From the NCBI GenBank assembly GCA_036250195.1, contig JAVHZZ010000004.1, positions 253,114,728 through 253,178,727 on the forward strand: 64,000 nucleotides of DNA, given 5' to 3'. Positions within the stretch are counted from its first letter, which is position 1. Every line of letters starts with the position of its first letter. This DNA comes from Mixophyes australis. Lineage: Eukaryota; Chordata; Amphibia; Anura; Limnodynastidae. The notes under the pieces were generated by a model. The model did not search any database and had not been told where the DNA came from. It saw only the letters and a list, made by a program, of their open reading frames with translations. A program made the position numbers and the translations under genes. Shown in pieces: positions 32,245 through 42,015 of this stretch.

Positions 32245-33594
32245 TATGTGTGCAGTGCAAAAGTTGGTTGGGCATCGGCCCGCCTGGCATGCATCTAAGT
32301 TCATGCCCACTCTTCACTAACGGAAAATGATGACTGCATTTAGGTTTGCTTACAGGTGGAAAAATAGAAAATGGAGCTTTTTGCAAAGTCACAGGTTCGA
32401 GAAGATTCTTCTAGTGCTAAAAGTGTGCTTAGCTGTATATAGAGGTGAAAAAAATCTGAAGCATTGCCCTTCCCAAAAGTGTAAACGTCACATCAAACTT
32501 CAATCTCCTACTACTTTAGAACCATCCTTTATTTAAATAAAACTTTTCCTATTTTTCTCCAAAATACTGCTTGATTTAGCTTCATTTATGGCTCAAATTA
32601 ATCATGAGTGTGAGGGGGCACTCGGACACTATTACATGTGTCACATTTATGTGTTTGAAGATTTGTTTTACTTTGGGAAAAGTGCTTCTAAATATGTGAT
32701 TCTCCACCAACGTGCAACCGGAAGCCTCAAAATACAATCCTTTACAACTATAGGATGCGACCCAATCTTGATGAGTTCGGAGCTGGTGCAAAAACAACCT
32801 CCTTTTGCAGAGCAGAAATGACCATACGACCCTCGACACTGCAATACACATGGCTAAGACTGCACCCTCTCCTCCTTTATTTAGTTGTTTAATACAACTG
32901 CAATTATTTAAAAAGCATAGCAACAAATGATAAGTAAACATTACAGTTTTAGTTAATTTTAGTTTTGTCTAACATCTATATCTATTTGATGGATAACTCC
33001 TTATGTTTTATATATTTGGACAATTGCCAAAACTTGCAACTCAAAATACTAAAAGCTTTGAAAATAAACATAAGGAGAAATATTTTATTTTGAATTCATA
33101 TAAGGTATATTTATGGTAGCTTTTTAGTTTGAATATAATGGTGATTATTCTGAGGTTAATAGGTTTTTAGCTTTCACAAGGACTTTTGACATTGTATTGC
33201 GCTGTGTGCAATAAGTCAATGTAAGTTTAAAAGAAGAAATTCCTTCCCGAGATTTTAGAAACCATTAGGCGCTGTATAAGTTTAGAGCAAATCCACCGGC
33301 TTTGTGAATGCAATGTTCTGGTACATATCATTTTCTTCTGTAAAACATTCTCATATTCATCCACTTAGCAGGGTCAACAGTGACTACATATGCTAATCTT
33401 TTGTTTTTACTATGGGAACCAATTAAGCTTCTGTTTAAGAAAAGGCCGAAGAAGCAAGCATACAGCTTAAGTGCAAAGACAAAATGTATTCTACAAAAAT
33501 TAGCTTTTGGTTACAGTTCTTTTACAGAGGTTAAATGGCAACATTGGAGTGTGTAAATATTATAAATTGCTGCATATAAAGGCTTCTACATTCA
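32245..33594. other. Unannotated DNA
   Basis: No gene or recognised repeat; ORFs up to 119 aa show no conserved features. Confidence 0.5.
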
Positions 33595-33718
33595 AGCTTG
33601 AAGCAGGGCTTTCTTACCTCTTTATCGGTGTTACCCAGTATTATTTATCACTATGTTTGTCCTCAACTGTAAAGTACTATGGAATTTGCTGGTGCTATAT
33701 AAATAAATGTTAATGTTA
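33595..33718 (+). mobile_element. L2-type LINE 3' tail
   Basis: Contains AAGCTTGAAGCAGGGCTTTC, TACCCAGTATT, AACTGTAAAGTACTATGGAA and GCTATATAAATAAATGTTAA. This is the same tail as the LINE at 60385 (minus strand). 5'-truncated copy. Confidence 0.8.
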
Positions 33719-34356
33719 ATGATTGCAATGTGTATAAGTCCAAAAACACAAAAAACAAAAACAAATAAGATCGACTTGGACTGCCAGCAGCCATACCTAA
33801 TATAAAACCAGTTTCTAAAACAATATCAATAACAGACTTCCAACAAGAGCCTCCTTAAACAACATTACAAAAAATAAAGAAAGCAAGTTGCTCAATCATT
33901 TTATAACTGGCATAGATGCAGAAGGTAAATATTCTGTGGCAGTCCAACCAGAGTCGTCTTAACACATGGGCACGCTGGGCAGTTGACCAGGGGCCCCACG
34001 AGCATAGGAGAACCATAGGATTGGCAACTTTTCAATATATTATTCCAGGAGATTTATTCAGAACCTTCAAACCCTCTTAATTAAAACGTTTAGGTGGACT
34101 AATCACTTCAGTATCAGCTGGTATCTGTGATCTTGATGTTGCAAATACACATCTTGACCTTGACGAAAACAATGTACAAATACTAGTTGTACATAAGCCA
34201 GACAAAATTAACCACATACTTTTTTTTGAAGCTGTAAAGCTATAATAAAGTTCTTCTAATATTTTTAGCAGTCCATCTACGTTGTCTCCCCCTGCTACCT
34301 ACTAAAGGCAAATAATGAAAGAAATGGAACAGAAGACATTGAAGTTTGAAGGCTAT
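33719..34356. other. Flank with possible left end of a MITE
   Basis: CAGAGTCGTCTTAACACATG near 33951 and GTTAAGATGGCCCTG ending near 34862 look like the inverted ends of one element into which the 34365-34757 MITE inserted. No target duplication was found, so the outer element is tentative. Confidence 0.35.
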
Positions 34357-34364
34357 GGCACAAC

Positions 34365-34757
34365 CAGGGCCGGATTAACCCGAGGTCTAACTGGGCTATA
34401 GCCCAGGGGCCTCGGGCATCCAGGGGGCCTTTCAAACTCCTCAGCAGCATTATTGATCGGTCGGGGGCGGGGGCGCCCCCGGCCCGATCGATGCTGCTGA
34501 GTACTGTCAGTGCAGTCCTCCGTCCCGGCGAGCTGTAGTCTGCTTACTGAGGATATCTCGCGAGAGTTCATGAACTCTCGCGAGATCTCCTCAGTAAGGA
34601 GCTTACAGCGCGCCGGGACGGAGGACTGCACTGACAGGTAAGTGCTTGGGGGGGTCCTCGCGGGGGGTGGGGGGCGGCGGATGGCTCACATTGGGGGCCT
34701 CGCGGGGAATGGAGGGCCCCTTAGCCCAGGGGCCTCCATTCTCTTAATCCGGCCCTG
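34365..34757. mobile_element. hAT-type MITE (CAGGGCCGGATTAA ends)
   Basis: 393 bp with inverted ends CAGGGCCGGATTAA / TTAATCCGGCCCTG and the 8-bp target duplication GGCACAAC (34357-34364, 34758-34765), diagnostic of the hAT superfamily. The middle is a long GC-rich foldback around TGAACTCTCGCGAGATC carrying TCTCGCGAGA at 34556-34565 and 34576-34585. The plus strand has a splice-donor-like CAGGTAAGTG at about 34635. A decayed relative lies at 42016. Confidence 0.93.
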
Positions 34758-34865
34758 GGCACAACAGTGGCTTTACATTTTTATTCCTGTGACTGGTTGT
34801 GTAGGTAGCACCAGAATACACTGCTGTGCCCGGGGCACTATAATGCTGTTAAGATGGCCCTGAGT

Positions 34866-35054
34866 TTATCCAGTTATTTTAACTGGTGGTTGGAACAGAT
34901 CTGCAGTGTCTGGATTGCCAGTTGCTGCTGCAACTGTTGATCCTAATTGAGAGCATTAGGTTTTGACAGAATTCAGCTTGGCTAAGATTATCTTCTTCAA
35001 CTTCACGCATAGTAATTGCTCCAAGTAGCACTGATTTGAAAGAAATACAATAGG
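34866..35054. other. Unannotated spacer
   Basis: No feature recognised. Confidence 0.5.
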
Positions 35055-35600
35055 ATTATCACGAGTTTAACATAGGAATTACCATTGACTGGTATTGGCA
35101 CTATTAAACTGGGAGGCACGTAGTCTAACGCACCTCCGGTGTTTACCAGGGACCCCCGCAAGGAGGTATGGAATTGCTGCGTGAGGTGCGCATGTCGCGG
35201 TTCTCCCAGATAGTCACCAGTGCAGTGATGGAGGCAGAATTGTCAGACAGTCCGGATCAGAGCCAAACGGTAGCTTGGTACAACAAAGGTAAACAGGAGA
35301 AGAGTCAGGAACGGTCCGAGGGTCAAAACCAAAACAAGCAGAGCAGTACAAGCGGAATCCACAAGGAGAGTCTTAAGGCAAGCCGAATCAGGAACCAATA
35401 AAGCAGAGAAATAACACAGGAACGCTGGAGTAGTGAGAACCAATACTCTAGCACCCTAATGGCTGTTGCTAGCTCTGATGCTTTTATGTCTAGTGGGCAG
35501 TGAAGGCATTAGCGATCCTGACTTCCTTTAACCGCTGTTATTGCAAAGGGTGGTCAAATACCACTGTTCAATTTCATTAACACCTCAGCACAGTTGGGCT
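35055..35600 (-). repeat. Solo or truncated gypsy LTR E
   Basis: Co-linear with the element B LTR: TAGTCTAACGCACC, GTTTACCAGGGACCCCCGCA, AGGAGGTATGGA, TGTCGCGGTTCT, TGTCAGACAGTCC, GAACGCTGGAG, AATACTCTAGCAC (the start-site block of B). Substitutions are numerous, so this is an older family member just upstream of element B. The ends are worn and no target duplication was seen. Confidence 0.65.
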
Positions 35601-35752
35601 TGTATAGCCGCATATAGCCATGTAGAGGATAGTAAAAATCAAGGGGAGGCACTTTTTCTTGTACTGGATGAACACAGTATGTAATTATGTTTGTGCACTA
35701 TTATTCAAAGGTTGTTACATCTGTGGCAAAGTGTTGTCCAAAGGTGAGTATG

Positions 35753-36412
35753 TGTCACGACTGATAGTGGGTGTATGACTGGTAGAAGGTACCTGCTGTT
35801 GTTGGCGCAACTCAGAGGAAGGCGCGGAGTCTAACGTGCCCCTGGTATTCACCAGGAACCCCCGCAAGGAAGTATGGACTCCGCTGCAGGGACACGCAGG
35901 TCGCGGTCCTTCCTAGAGTCCACAGCGAGATACAAGGGGGTGTCAGACAGGCCGGTTCAGCAACGTTCAGGTAGAGGAGGTACAAAAGGGAAATCCAGAA
36001 GAATGGTGAGGCAAGCCGAGTCGGTAACCTTCAGGGAGCGCAGTACAAAGGCAGAATCCAGATAGGGGTGGTCAAACGGTCCGGGTCAAAAGGGTCACAA
36101 GCAGCACGAGGAATGTCAGGAACAATATAGCAACTGGTACACACAAACGCTGGAGGCAGGAAGACCTGATACTCTGGCACTGATTAGAGGACAGGAAGAG
36201 GTTTAAATAATGTGGGGATCCAATCAGCATCAGCGCTGCAGCGCTGTCATGCCTGCCGCCGGGAATCACATAGCGTCCCGTTGCCTAGCAACGGGGCGCG
36301 TCATACTGCTAGGGGATGGATGGCAGGGGGAATCCGGAAGTGACGCGTCTGGTTGCCTAGCAACCAGACGCGCGATCAGACAGTCAGGCGGCCGTGCGGA
36401 CGGCGCCTGACA
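35753..36412 (-). repeat. Element B 3' LTR (660 bp)
   Basis: Sense start TGTCAGGCGCC, end TCGTGACA. Apparently identical to 40651-41310. It carries two X-box-like palindromes (36280-36292, 36352-36364). The pol ORF ends 37 nt inside it. Confidence 0.97.
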
Positions 36413-39400
36413 GTATACCCTCCTCTTCCTCCTCCTGTTTGAAGGAACTTTTTGAGAATTCTAGGAGCGTGAAGGTCCTGCTTGTCCACCCATGATCTCT
36501 CCTCTGGGCCAAATCCTTTCCAATGGACCAGAAATTGCTGTTTGCCACGAAGAATGCGAGAGGCCAAGATCCGACTGACTTCGAATTCAGTTCCAGAAGA
36601 GGTTTGAATTGGTGGGGGACGACCGGGAGGTCGATAGAATTTATTGAGTACCAGTGGTCGTAGTAATGAGACATGAAAAGTATTATGACATCTCAGAGAA
36701 GGAGGAAGTTTCAATTTGAAGCATACAGGATTAATGACTTGCATGATGGTGTACGGGCCAATAAATCGAGGAGCCATCTTCATAGAAGGAACCTTTAGTC
36801 TTAGGTCCCGGGTGGATAGCCATACTTGGTCTCCCACCTTTAAGAGAGGAGTGGCCCTCCGATGACGATCTGCAAAGATTTTGTGATGCTGAGTAGCCTT
36901 GAGTAAAGCCGTCTTAGTCTTAGCCCAAATGAGAGAAAATTCCCGATAAAGAGTATCTACGGCTGGAACCGGTGAAGAGGACACTGGAAAAGGATCCGGA
37001 AACACAGGGTGACTTCCGTATACAATAAAGAACGGAGAGAATCCGGTAGACTCATGAATGTGTTGATTATGGGAGAACTCCGCCCAAGGAAGGAATTGAG
37101 ACCATTTATTCTGGTTGTCGGAGGTAAAACAGCGGAGGAATGTCTCGAGATCCTGATTGATTCGCTCCGTCTGTCCGTTGGTTTGCGGATGGTATCCCGA
37201 AGAGAATTTCAATTCTATGTTTAATCTCTTACAAAAGGTTCTCCAAAACTGGGATGTGAATTGGACTCCGCGGTCCGAAATGATCTCCTTCGGGCAACCA
37301 TGTAGTCTGAATATCTCCTTGATAAAGATATCTGCCAGCCGACTGGCCGTGGGCAGTCCAGTTAGAGGAATAAAATGTGCCATCTTCGAAAATCGATCAA
37401 TAACCACCCAGATAGTGGTAAACCCTGCACTGAGGGGTAGGTCTGTGATAAAATCCATGGCCACACTTTCCCAAGGAGCATCGGGGATAGGGAGTGGACG
37501 AAGAAGGCCTGCCGGGACTCTTCTACAAGTTTTGTGTTGAGCACAAGTAGTGCAGGAAGCAATAAATCTCTCAACATCGGCACGTACATTAGGCCACCAG
37601 AAGCGTCGGCAAAGCAGCGATGTTGTCTTCTTTATTCCAGCATGGCCGGCAATGCGGGATGAATGAGCCCACTGCAGGGTCTTGAACCGGAGATGGGGTT
37701 CCACGAATGACCGGCCTGGAGGAGGAGAGGACGTTTTGGTCCTAGTAAGGGCTACGATATTAGAAGGATCAATAATATGCTGAGGAACCAACGGTCTTAA
37801 ACGATCGGAATCGTCAAATGAGCGAGATAATGCATCGGCACGTCCATTCTTGGCTCCCGGGCAGAATGTGAGCTTCATGTTAAATCGAGCAAAGAAGGAT
37901 GCCCAGCGGGCTTGCCGAGGATTAAGGCAGCGAGCCTCTTGAATGAACACTAGGTTCCAATGGTCGGTAAACACAGTGACAGGAAATATAGCCCCCTCCA
38001 ACAGATGTCGCCACTCCTCCAGAGCCGCCTTGATGGCCAGTAACTCCTTGTCCCCTATTCCATAATTACATTCGCTTGGAAGAAATCGTCTGGAGAAAAA
38101 CCCACACGGGTTGTGTGAGCCAGCCGGAGACTCTTGAAAAAGCACCGCCCCAATGCCTACTGAGGATGCATCTACCTCTAAGAAGAAAGGTCGTTCTTGA
38201 TCTGGCTGGGACAGAACTGGGGCTGAAGAGAATGCTTTCTTTAACGTTATGAAGGCAGACATGGCCTCCGAAGACCAAACCCTGGGGTTGGCAGTCTTCC
38301 TGGTTAACGCTGTAATGGGGGCTATAATGGTGGAGAATCCCTGAATAAATTGGCGATAATAGTTTGCAAAGCCGATGAACCTTTGAATAGCTTTAAGGCC
38401 TTGTGGCTGAGGCCAGTCCAGAATAGCTGACACCTTGGTGGGATCCATACAAAGACCTTGACCCGACACGATGAAACCAAGAAAAGGTACCTGACTAATC
38501 TCAAACACACATTTTTCCAGCTTGCAGTAGAGGTGATGTTTCCGAAGTCTACGTAAGACCTCCTTTACTTGTTCCCGATGAGTCTTCAGATCTTTAGAAA
38601 ATATTAATATATCGTCTAAATACACTACCACAGAAGTGTATAACAGGTCATGAAAGATATCGTTAACGAAGGTTTGGAAGATGGCTGGGGCGTTGCAGAG
38701 GCCGAAGGGCATCACCAGGTACTCGAAATGTCCATCTCTGGTGTTAAAGGCCGTTTTCCATTCGTCTCCTTCTTTGATGCGAATTAAATTATAGGCCCCA
38801 CGGAGATCTAGTTTGGAAAAGATTTGAGATCCACTGAGTTTGTCAAAGAGGTCGGAGATGAGAGGTAGTGGATATCGATTTTTGACAGTGATGCGGTTGA
38901 GAGGACGATAATCAATACAAGGCCGAAGAGACCCATCCTTCTTCTTAACAAAAAAAAACCCTGCACCCGCTGGGGAAGTAGATTTGCGGATAAATCCCCG
39001 TTTCAGGTTTTCTGAAATATATTGAGACATGGCTGACGTCTCTGGACGAGATAAAGGGTAGGTCCGCCCTTTGGGGATGGGTTGGTCAGGAGATAAAACA
39101 ATAGCGCAATCCCAGGGACGATGAGGAGGCAAGATCTCCGCTTCCACTTTACTGAATACATCTTGGAATTCCATATAGGCCTCAGGAAGGTGGGTTAGCT
39201 CGGAATGAGCCATTACTTGACATTTTGGAGGCAAGACTCTAGAAAGACATTCAAAGCGACATCCTACACCCCACGACATAACTTGAGCGTGGTCCCAATC
39301 CATCTGAGGAGAATGTTTTCTCAGCCATGGTAGCCCCAAGATGAGGGGATTAATGGACCTCGGCAACACCAAAAGTTGGATCATTTCGCTATGAAGTACT

Positions 39401-39765
39401 CCTACCCTCAACCGAACAGGAGAAGTCACGGAGGAGATGGAGCCGTGAGTGACACGACTTCCGTCGACTGCCGTCAGAGATAACGGTTGGGGCAATGGGT
39501 TCAGAGGTATTTGGAGCTGCGAAGCTAGATCCGCCGAAATGAAGTTCCCGGAGGAGCCGGAGTCCACAAAGGTCGTGGTGGAAAAGGTACCCTTGGGGGT
39601 GCTCAGGATGACAGCCATCTGAAATTCTGGGGAATTTTCTTTAGAATAGGGAGCAACTGTGGATTCTCCTAAAACGGCCTCCCCGCCACCGTTTAGGAGG
39701 AAGAGTTTCCCGGTTTCTTGGGACAAACTCTTAGCAGGTGTCCCGGATCTCCACAATACAGACAC
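36376..39765 (-). CDS. pol: Element B Pol polyprotein (PR-RT-RNH-INT-chromodomain)
   Basis: 1129 residues from the first ATG, though the true N terminus should be a gag-pol fusion made by -1 frameshifting at 39711-39705. Protease DSG at 68-70; RT YLDD at 382-385; RNase H D532, E574, D601, D644; integrase zinc finger H701, H708, C738, C741; catalytic D771, D831, E867 (D,D35E); chromodomain about 1060-1110 (FLVHWKGFGPEERSW). No stops, shifts or missing catalytic residues. It makes cDNA in particles and integrates it in the nucleus, with the chromodomain likely influencing target choice. The C-terminal tail is encoded by the PPT and the 3' LTR. Confidence 0.97.
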   Translation of the reverse strand: MSVLWRSGTPAKSLSQETGKLFLLNGGGEAVLGESTVAPYSKENSPEFQMAVILSTPKGTFSTTTFVDSGSSGNFISADLASQLQIPLNPLPQPLSLTAVDGSRVTHGSISSVTSPVRLRVGVLHSEMIQLLVLPRSINPLILGLPWLRKHSPQMDWDHAQVMSWGVGCRFECLSRVLPPKCQVMAHSELTHLPEAYMEFQDVFSKVEAEILPPHRPWDCAIVLSPDQPIPKGRTYPLSRPETSAMSQYISENLKRGFIRKSTSPAGAGFFFVKKKDGSLRPCIDYRPLNRITVKNRYPLPLISDLFDKLSGSQIFSKLDLRGAYNLIRIKEGDEWKTAFNTRDGHFEYLVMPFGLCNAPAIFQTFVNDIFHDLLYTSVVVYLDDILIFSKDLKTHREQVKEVLRRLRKHHLYCKLEKCVFEISQVPFLGFIVSGQGLCMDPTKVSAILDWPQPQGLKAIQRFIGFANYYRQFIQGFSTIIAPITALTRKTANPRVWSSEAMSAFITLKKAFSSAPVLSQPDQERPFFLEVDASSVGIGAVLFQESPAGSHNPCGFFSRRFLPSECNYGIGDKELLAIKAALEEWRHLLEGAIFPVTVFTDHWNLVFIQEARCLNPRQARWASFFARFNMKLTFCPGAKNGRADALSRSFDDSDRLRPLVPQHIIDPSNIVALTRTKTSSPPPGRSFVEPHLRFKTLQWAHSSRIAGHAGIKKTTSLLCRRFWWPNVRADVERFIASCTTCAQHKTCRRVPAGLLRPLPIPDAPWESVAMDFITDLPLSAGFTTIWVVIDRFSKMAHFIPLTGLPTASRLADIFIKEIFRLHGCPKEIISDRGVQFTSQFWRTFCKRLNIELKFSSGYHPQTNGQTERINQDLETFLRCFTSDNQNKWSQFLPWAEFSHNQHIHESTGFSPFFIVYGSHPVFPDPFPVSSSPVPAVDTLYREFSLIWAKTKTALLKATQHHKIFADRHRRATPLLKVGDQVWLSTRDLRLKVPSMKMAPRFIGPYTIMQVINPVCFKLKLPPSLRCHNTFHVSLLRPLVLNKFYRPPGRPPPIQTSSGTEFEVSRILASRILRGKQQFLVHWKGFGPEERSWVDKQDLHAPRILKKFLQTGGGRGGYTVRRRPHGRLTV
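36418..36436 (-). promoter_or_regulatory. Element B polypurine tract
   Basis: Sense AGGAGGAGGAAGAGGAGGG, then TATAC, then the 3' LTR. It would prime plus-strand synthesis. It is read through by pol as the Gly-Gly-Gly-Arg-Gly-Gly near the C terminus. Confidence 0.85.
39666..39711 (-). promoter_or_regulatory. -1 ribosomal frameshift signal, element B
   Basis: Sense heptamer GGGAAAC (39711-39705), in the gag frame as G-GGA-AAC, identical to the one used by PEG10. After a 5-nt spacer a stem CTCCTAAACGG (39699-39689) pairs with CCGTTTTAGGAG (39677-39666) with one bulged A, closing a GC-rich 11-nt loop. This heptamer-spacer-stem layout is a textbook -1 signal. Pol is in the -1 frame and overlaps gag. 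Confidence 0.9.
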
Positions 39766-40637
39766 AGGCGTTGTTTGAAGCGTCTCTCCCTCTCTTCAAG
39801 GGATAATTTAGAGCGTCCTACTTGCATTGGTTCGTCCACTGGCAGGATGGGATTTTGGAACTGGGGTGCTAGCCGTGGTATGAACCGTTTGCCAGGAGAG
39901 CGTTCCTGCGTGCGCTCTTGGTAGCGCAAATCCACCTTGATGCACATGGAGATGAGAGAATCTAACTCAGCCGGGAGTTCTCTGGAAATTAACTCATCCT
40001 TAATCCGGTCCACCAGACCTTGCCAAAAGGTTGCCACCAGTGCTTCGTTATTCCATTTTAACTCGGAAGCCAGGGTTCGAAATTGAACTGCGTATTGCCC
40101 CACGGACAGGTCACCTTGGCGGAGGTTTAACAAGCTGGTAGCTGCAGAAGCAACTCTTCCGGGATCATCGAAGACTTTCCTGAAAGCTTCAATGAAAGAG
40201 TTGGAGTTATTAAGAAGTGGACCCCCTTGTTCCCATAAAGGTGAGGCCCAGGCAAGGGCTTGACCACTGAGGAGGGAGATGAGAAAAGCTACTTTGGTGC
40301 GTTCTGAAGAAAAGGCCCCTGGGTTGCACTCAAATTGGATGGCACATTGGTTCAGAAAGCCCCTGCACTTCTTGGGATCACCGTCAAACTTTTCGGGTGT
40401 CGGGATGCGTACACCGGAGGCCGCTGTAGAGACCGTAACCACACTGGATGCTGTGGATGCCGCAGAGGTTATGGCTGGTGTAGCGGGTGCAGCATTCTGA
40501 AATGTATCGAAGCGGGTAGCAATCCCTTGGACACATTGTAGAAGATGCGCTTGGGCTGCTTCTTGTTGCTCCACTCGTTGAGCCAAATGCAGGAGTAGGT
40601 CACGAGCAGACGGTTCACCAGACCCCTCCGTTGTCAT
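39693..40637 (-). CDS. gag: Element B Gag
   Basis: 314 residues. N-terminal helix (about 10-40), Ala/Ser/Thr-rich linker, capsid-like core from about 83 (TPEKFDGDPKKCRGFLNQC, GQALAWASPLWEQ), basic region, and one CCHC knuckle (C292, C295, H300, C305; CGDPGHLLRVCP). It is the particle-forming, RNA-binding protein. The start ATG is 1 nt past the PBS, as in element A. The stop lies 24 nt past the last base of the slippery heptamer codon set, so unshifted ribosomes end here. Confidence 0.96.
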   Translation of the reverse strand: MTTEGSGEPSARDLLLHLAQRVEQQEAAQAHLLQCVQGIATRFDTFQNAAPATPAITSAASTASSVVTVSTAASGVRIPTPEKFDGDPKKCRGFLNQCAIQFECNPGAFSSERTKVAFLISLLSGQALAWASPLWEQGGPLLNNSNSFIEAFRKVFDDPGRVASAATSLLNLRQGDLSVGQYAVQFRTLASELKWNNEALVATFWQGLVDRIKDELISRELPAELDSLISMCIKVDLRYQERTQERSPGKRFIPRLAPQFQNPILPVDEPMQVGRSKLSLEERERRFKQRLCLYCGDPGHLLRVCPKKPGNSSS

Positions 40638-40638
40638 G

Positions 40639-40648
40639 GCCAGAGTAT
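40639..40648 (-). promoter_or_regulatory. Element B primer-binding site (self-priming type)
   Basis: Sense ATACTCTGGC, 2 nt (GT) from the LTR. Exact complement of sense GCCAGAGTAT in the LTR (41076-41067), which starts 31 nt after the TATA box. The sequence differs from that of element A, yet complementarity and spacing are preserved, which strongly supports self-priming. Confidence 0.85.
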
Positions 40649-40650
40649 AC

Positions 40651-41310
40651 TGTCACGACTGATAGTGGGTGTATGACTGGTAGAAGGTACCTGCTGTTGT
40701 TGGCGCAACTCAGAGGAAGGCGCGGAGTCTAACGTGCCCCTGGTATTCACCAGGAACCCCCGCAAGGAAGTATGGACTCCGCTGCAGGGACACGCAGGTC
40801 GCGGTCCTTCCTAGAGTCCACAGCGAGATACAAGGGGGTGTCAGACAGGCCGGTTCAGCAACGTTCAGGTAGAGGAGGTACAAAAGGGAAATCCAGAAGA
40901 ATGGTGAGGCAAGCCGAGTCGGTAACCTTCAGGGAGCGCAGTACAAAGGCAGAATCCAGATAGGGGTGGTCAAACGGTCCGGGTCAAAAGGGTCACAAGC
41001 AGCACGAGGAATGTCAGGAACAATATAGCAACTGGTACACACAAACGCTGGAGGCAGGAAGACCTGATACTCTGGCACTGATTAGAGGACAGGAAGAGGT
41101 TTAAATAATGTGGGGATCCAATCAGCATCAGCGCTGCAGCGCTGTCATGCCTGCCGCCGGGAATCACATAGCGTCCCGTTGCCTAGCAACGGGGCGCGTC
41201 ATACTGCTAGGGGATGGATGGCAGGGGGAATCCGGAAGTGACGCGTCTGGTTGCCTAGCAACCAGACGCGCGATCAGACAGTCAGGCGGCCGTGCGGACG
41301 GCGCCTGACA
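40651..41310 (-). repeat. Element B 5' LTR (660 bp)
   Basis: Sense from 41310 (TGTCAGGCGCC) to 40651 (GTGACA). It contains the promoter, with about 426 nt of leader from the inferred start to its end. Indistinguishable by eye from the 3' LTR. Confidence 0.97.
41067..41270 (-). promoter_or_regulatory. Element B promoter with two X-box-like palindromes
   Basis: From upstream to downstream in sense: GTTGCTAGGCAAC at 41262-41250 inside a 13-bp-arm palindrome (41242-41270); GTTGCTAGGCAAC at 41190-41178; an ATTGG (CCAAT) box near 41122-41118; TATA box TATTTAAA at 41107-41100; inferred start at about 41076. GTTGCYNNRGCAAC is the RFX X-box consensus, so RFX control is likely but inferred. Confidence 0.7.
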
Positions 41311-41427
41311 GTATGATAGAGATGCACATGGTCCTAAACCAGATTTTGTGTACCACCATTTTGCACTCTGGAGGCTGCTTTCATCTGTTCCTGATTCTTA
41401 CGATTAATCATCCAATTAAGATTCAAC

Positions 41428-41775
41428 TTGAATGGGCTTAGTGGTTAGCACTTCTGCCTCACAGTGTTGGGGTCATGAGTTCAACTCCTGTCCATGGCCT
41501 TATCTGTGTGGAGTTTGTATGTTCTCCTCGTGTTTGCGTGGGTTTTCTCCGGGTGCTCCGGTTTCCTCCCACACTCCAAAAACATACTAGTAGGTTAATT
41601 GGCTGCTATCAAAATTGACCCTAGTCTCTGTCTGTCTGTCTGTGTGTGTGTGTTAGGGAATTTAGACTGTAAGCTCCAATGGGGCAGGGGCTGATGTGAA
41701 TGAGTTCTCTGTACAGCGCTGCGGAATCAGTGGCGCTATATAAATAAATGGTGATGATGATGATGATGATGATTA
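41428..41775 (+). mobile_element. tRNA-derived SINE with L2-like tail (V-SINE-like)
   Basis: The head has pol III boxes like a tRNA: TGGTTAGCACTTCTGCC (A box) and GAGTTCAACTCCTG (B box). It is followed by the conserved central stretch GTGTGGAGTTTGTATGTTCT...TTCCTCCCACACTCCAAAAA, a (TGTC)n/(TG)n stretch, and a tail CAGCGCTGCGGAAT...CTATATAAATAAATGG(TGATGA)n that matches L2-type LINE tails, whose RT probably mobilised it. Transcribed, if at all, by RNA polymerase III. Not a tRNA gene. Confidence 0.8.
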
Positions 41776-42015
41776 TTAAACTTTTCCTCTACTAAAAAAT
41801 GTATCCTACTTCCCTTCCCTCTCTCCTGATCCTGTTTCTTGCTATTGGACTCTATGGAGTTCATAACATGCCTGATCATACTATAGTGCAGCTCGTATTA
41901 TGACTGCAATTTGTCACATGCCACTACATGATTCTTTACATTTGGCACTGTGGCGGAAATTGAATTTAAAGCCTTACTTCCTTTAAAACTGTCTATTAAA
42001 ATGTTCTCATGTGAT
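41776..42015. other. Unannotated spacer
   Basis: No feature recognised between SINE and MITE. Confidence 0.5.

Larger units (their letters stand above)
35753..41310 (-). mobile_element. Ty3/gypsy chromovirus, element B (full length, young)
   Basis: 5558 bp, minus strand, with the 5-bp target duplication GTATG (35748-35752, 41311-41315). Order in sense: 660-bp 5' LTR, PBS, gag, pol (-1 frame), PPT, 660-bp 3' LTR. I found no difference between the two LTRs by eye, so insertion is very recent. All catalytic motifs are present and both ORFs are open. Same lineage as element A (roughly 60 percent similar Pol by eye) but with unrelated, much shorter LTRs. Confidence 0.97.

Noticed and set aside
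34622..34645. Splice donor of a host exon
   Set aside because: The GTAAGTG lies inside a MITE and recurs in its relative at about 42268; no matching exon or acceptor seen.
41428..41500. tRNA gene
   Set aside because: A and B boxes are present but the cloverleaf is not closed and the sequence continues into a SINE body and L2-like tail.
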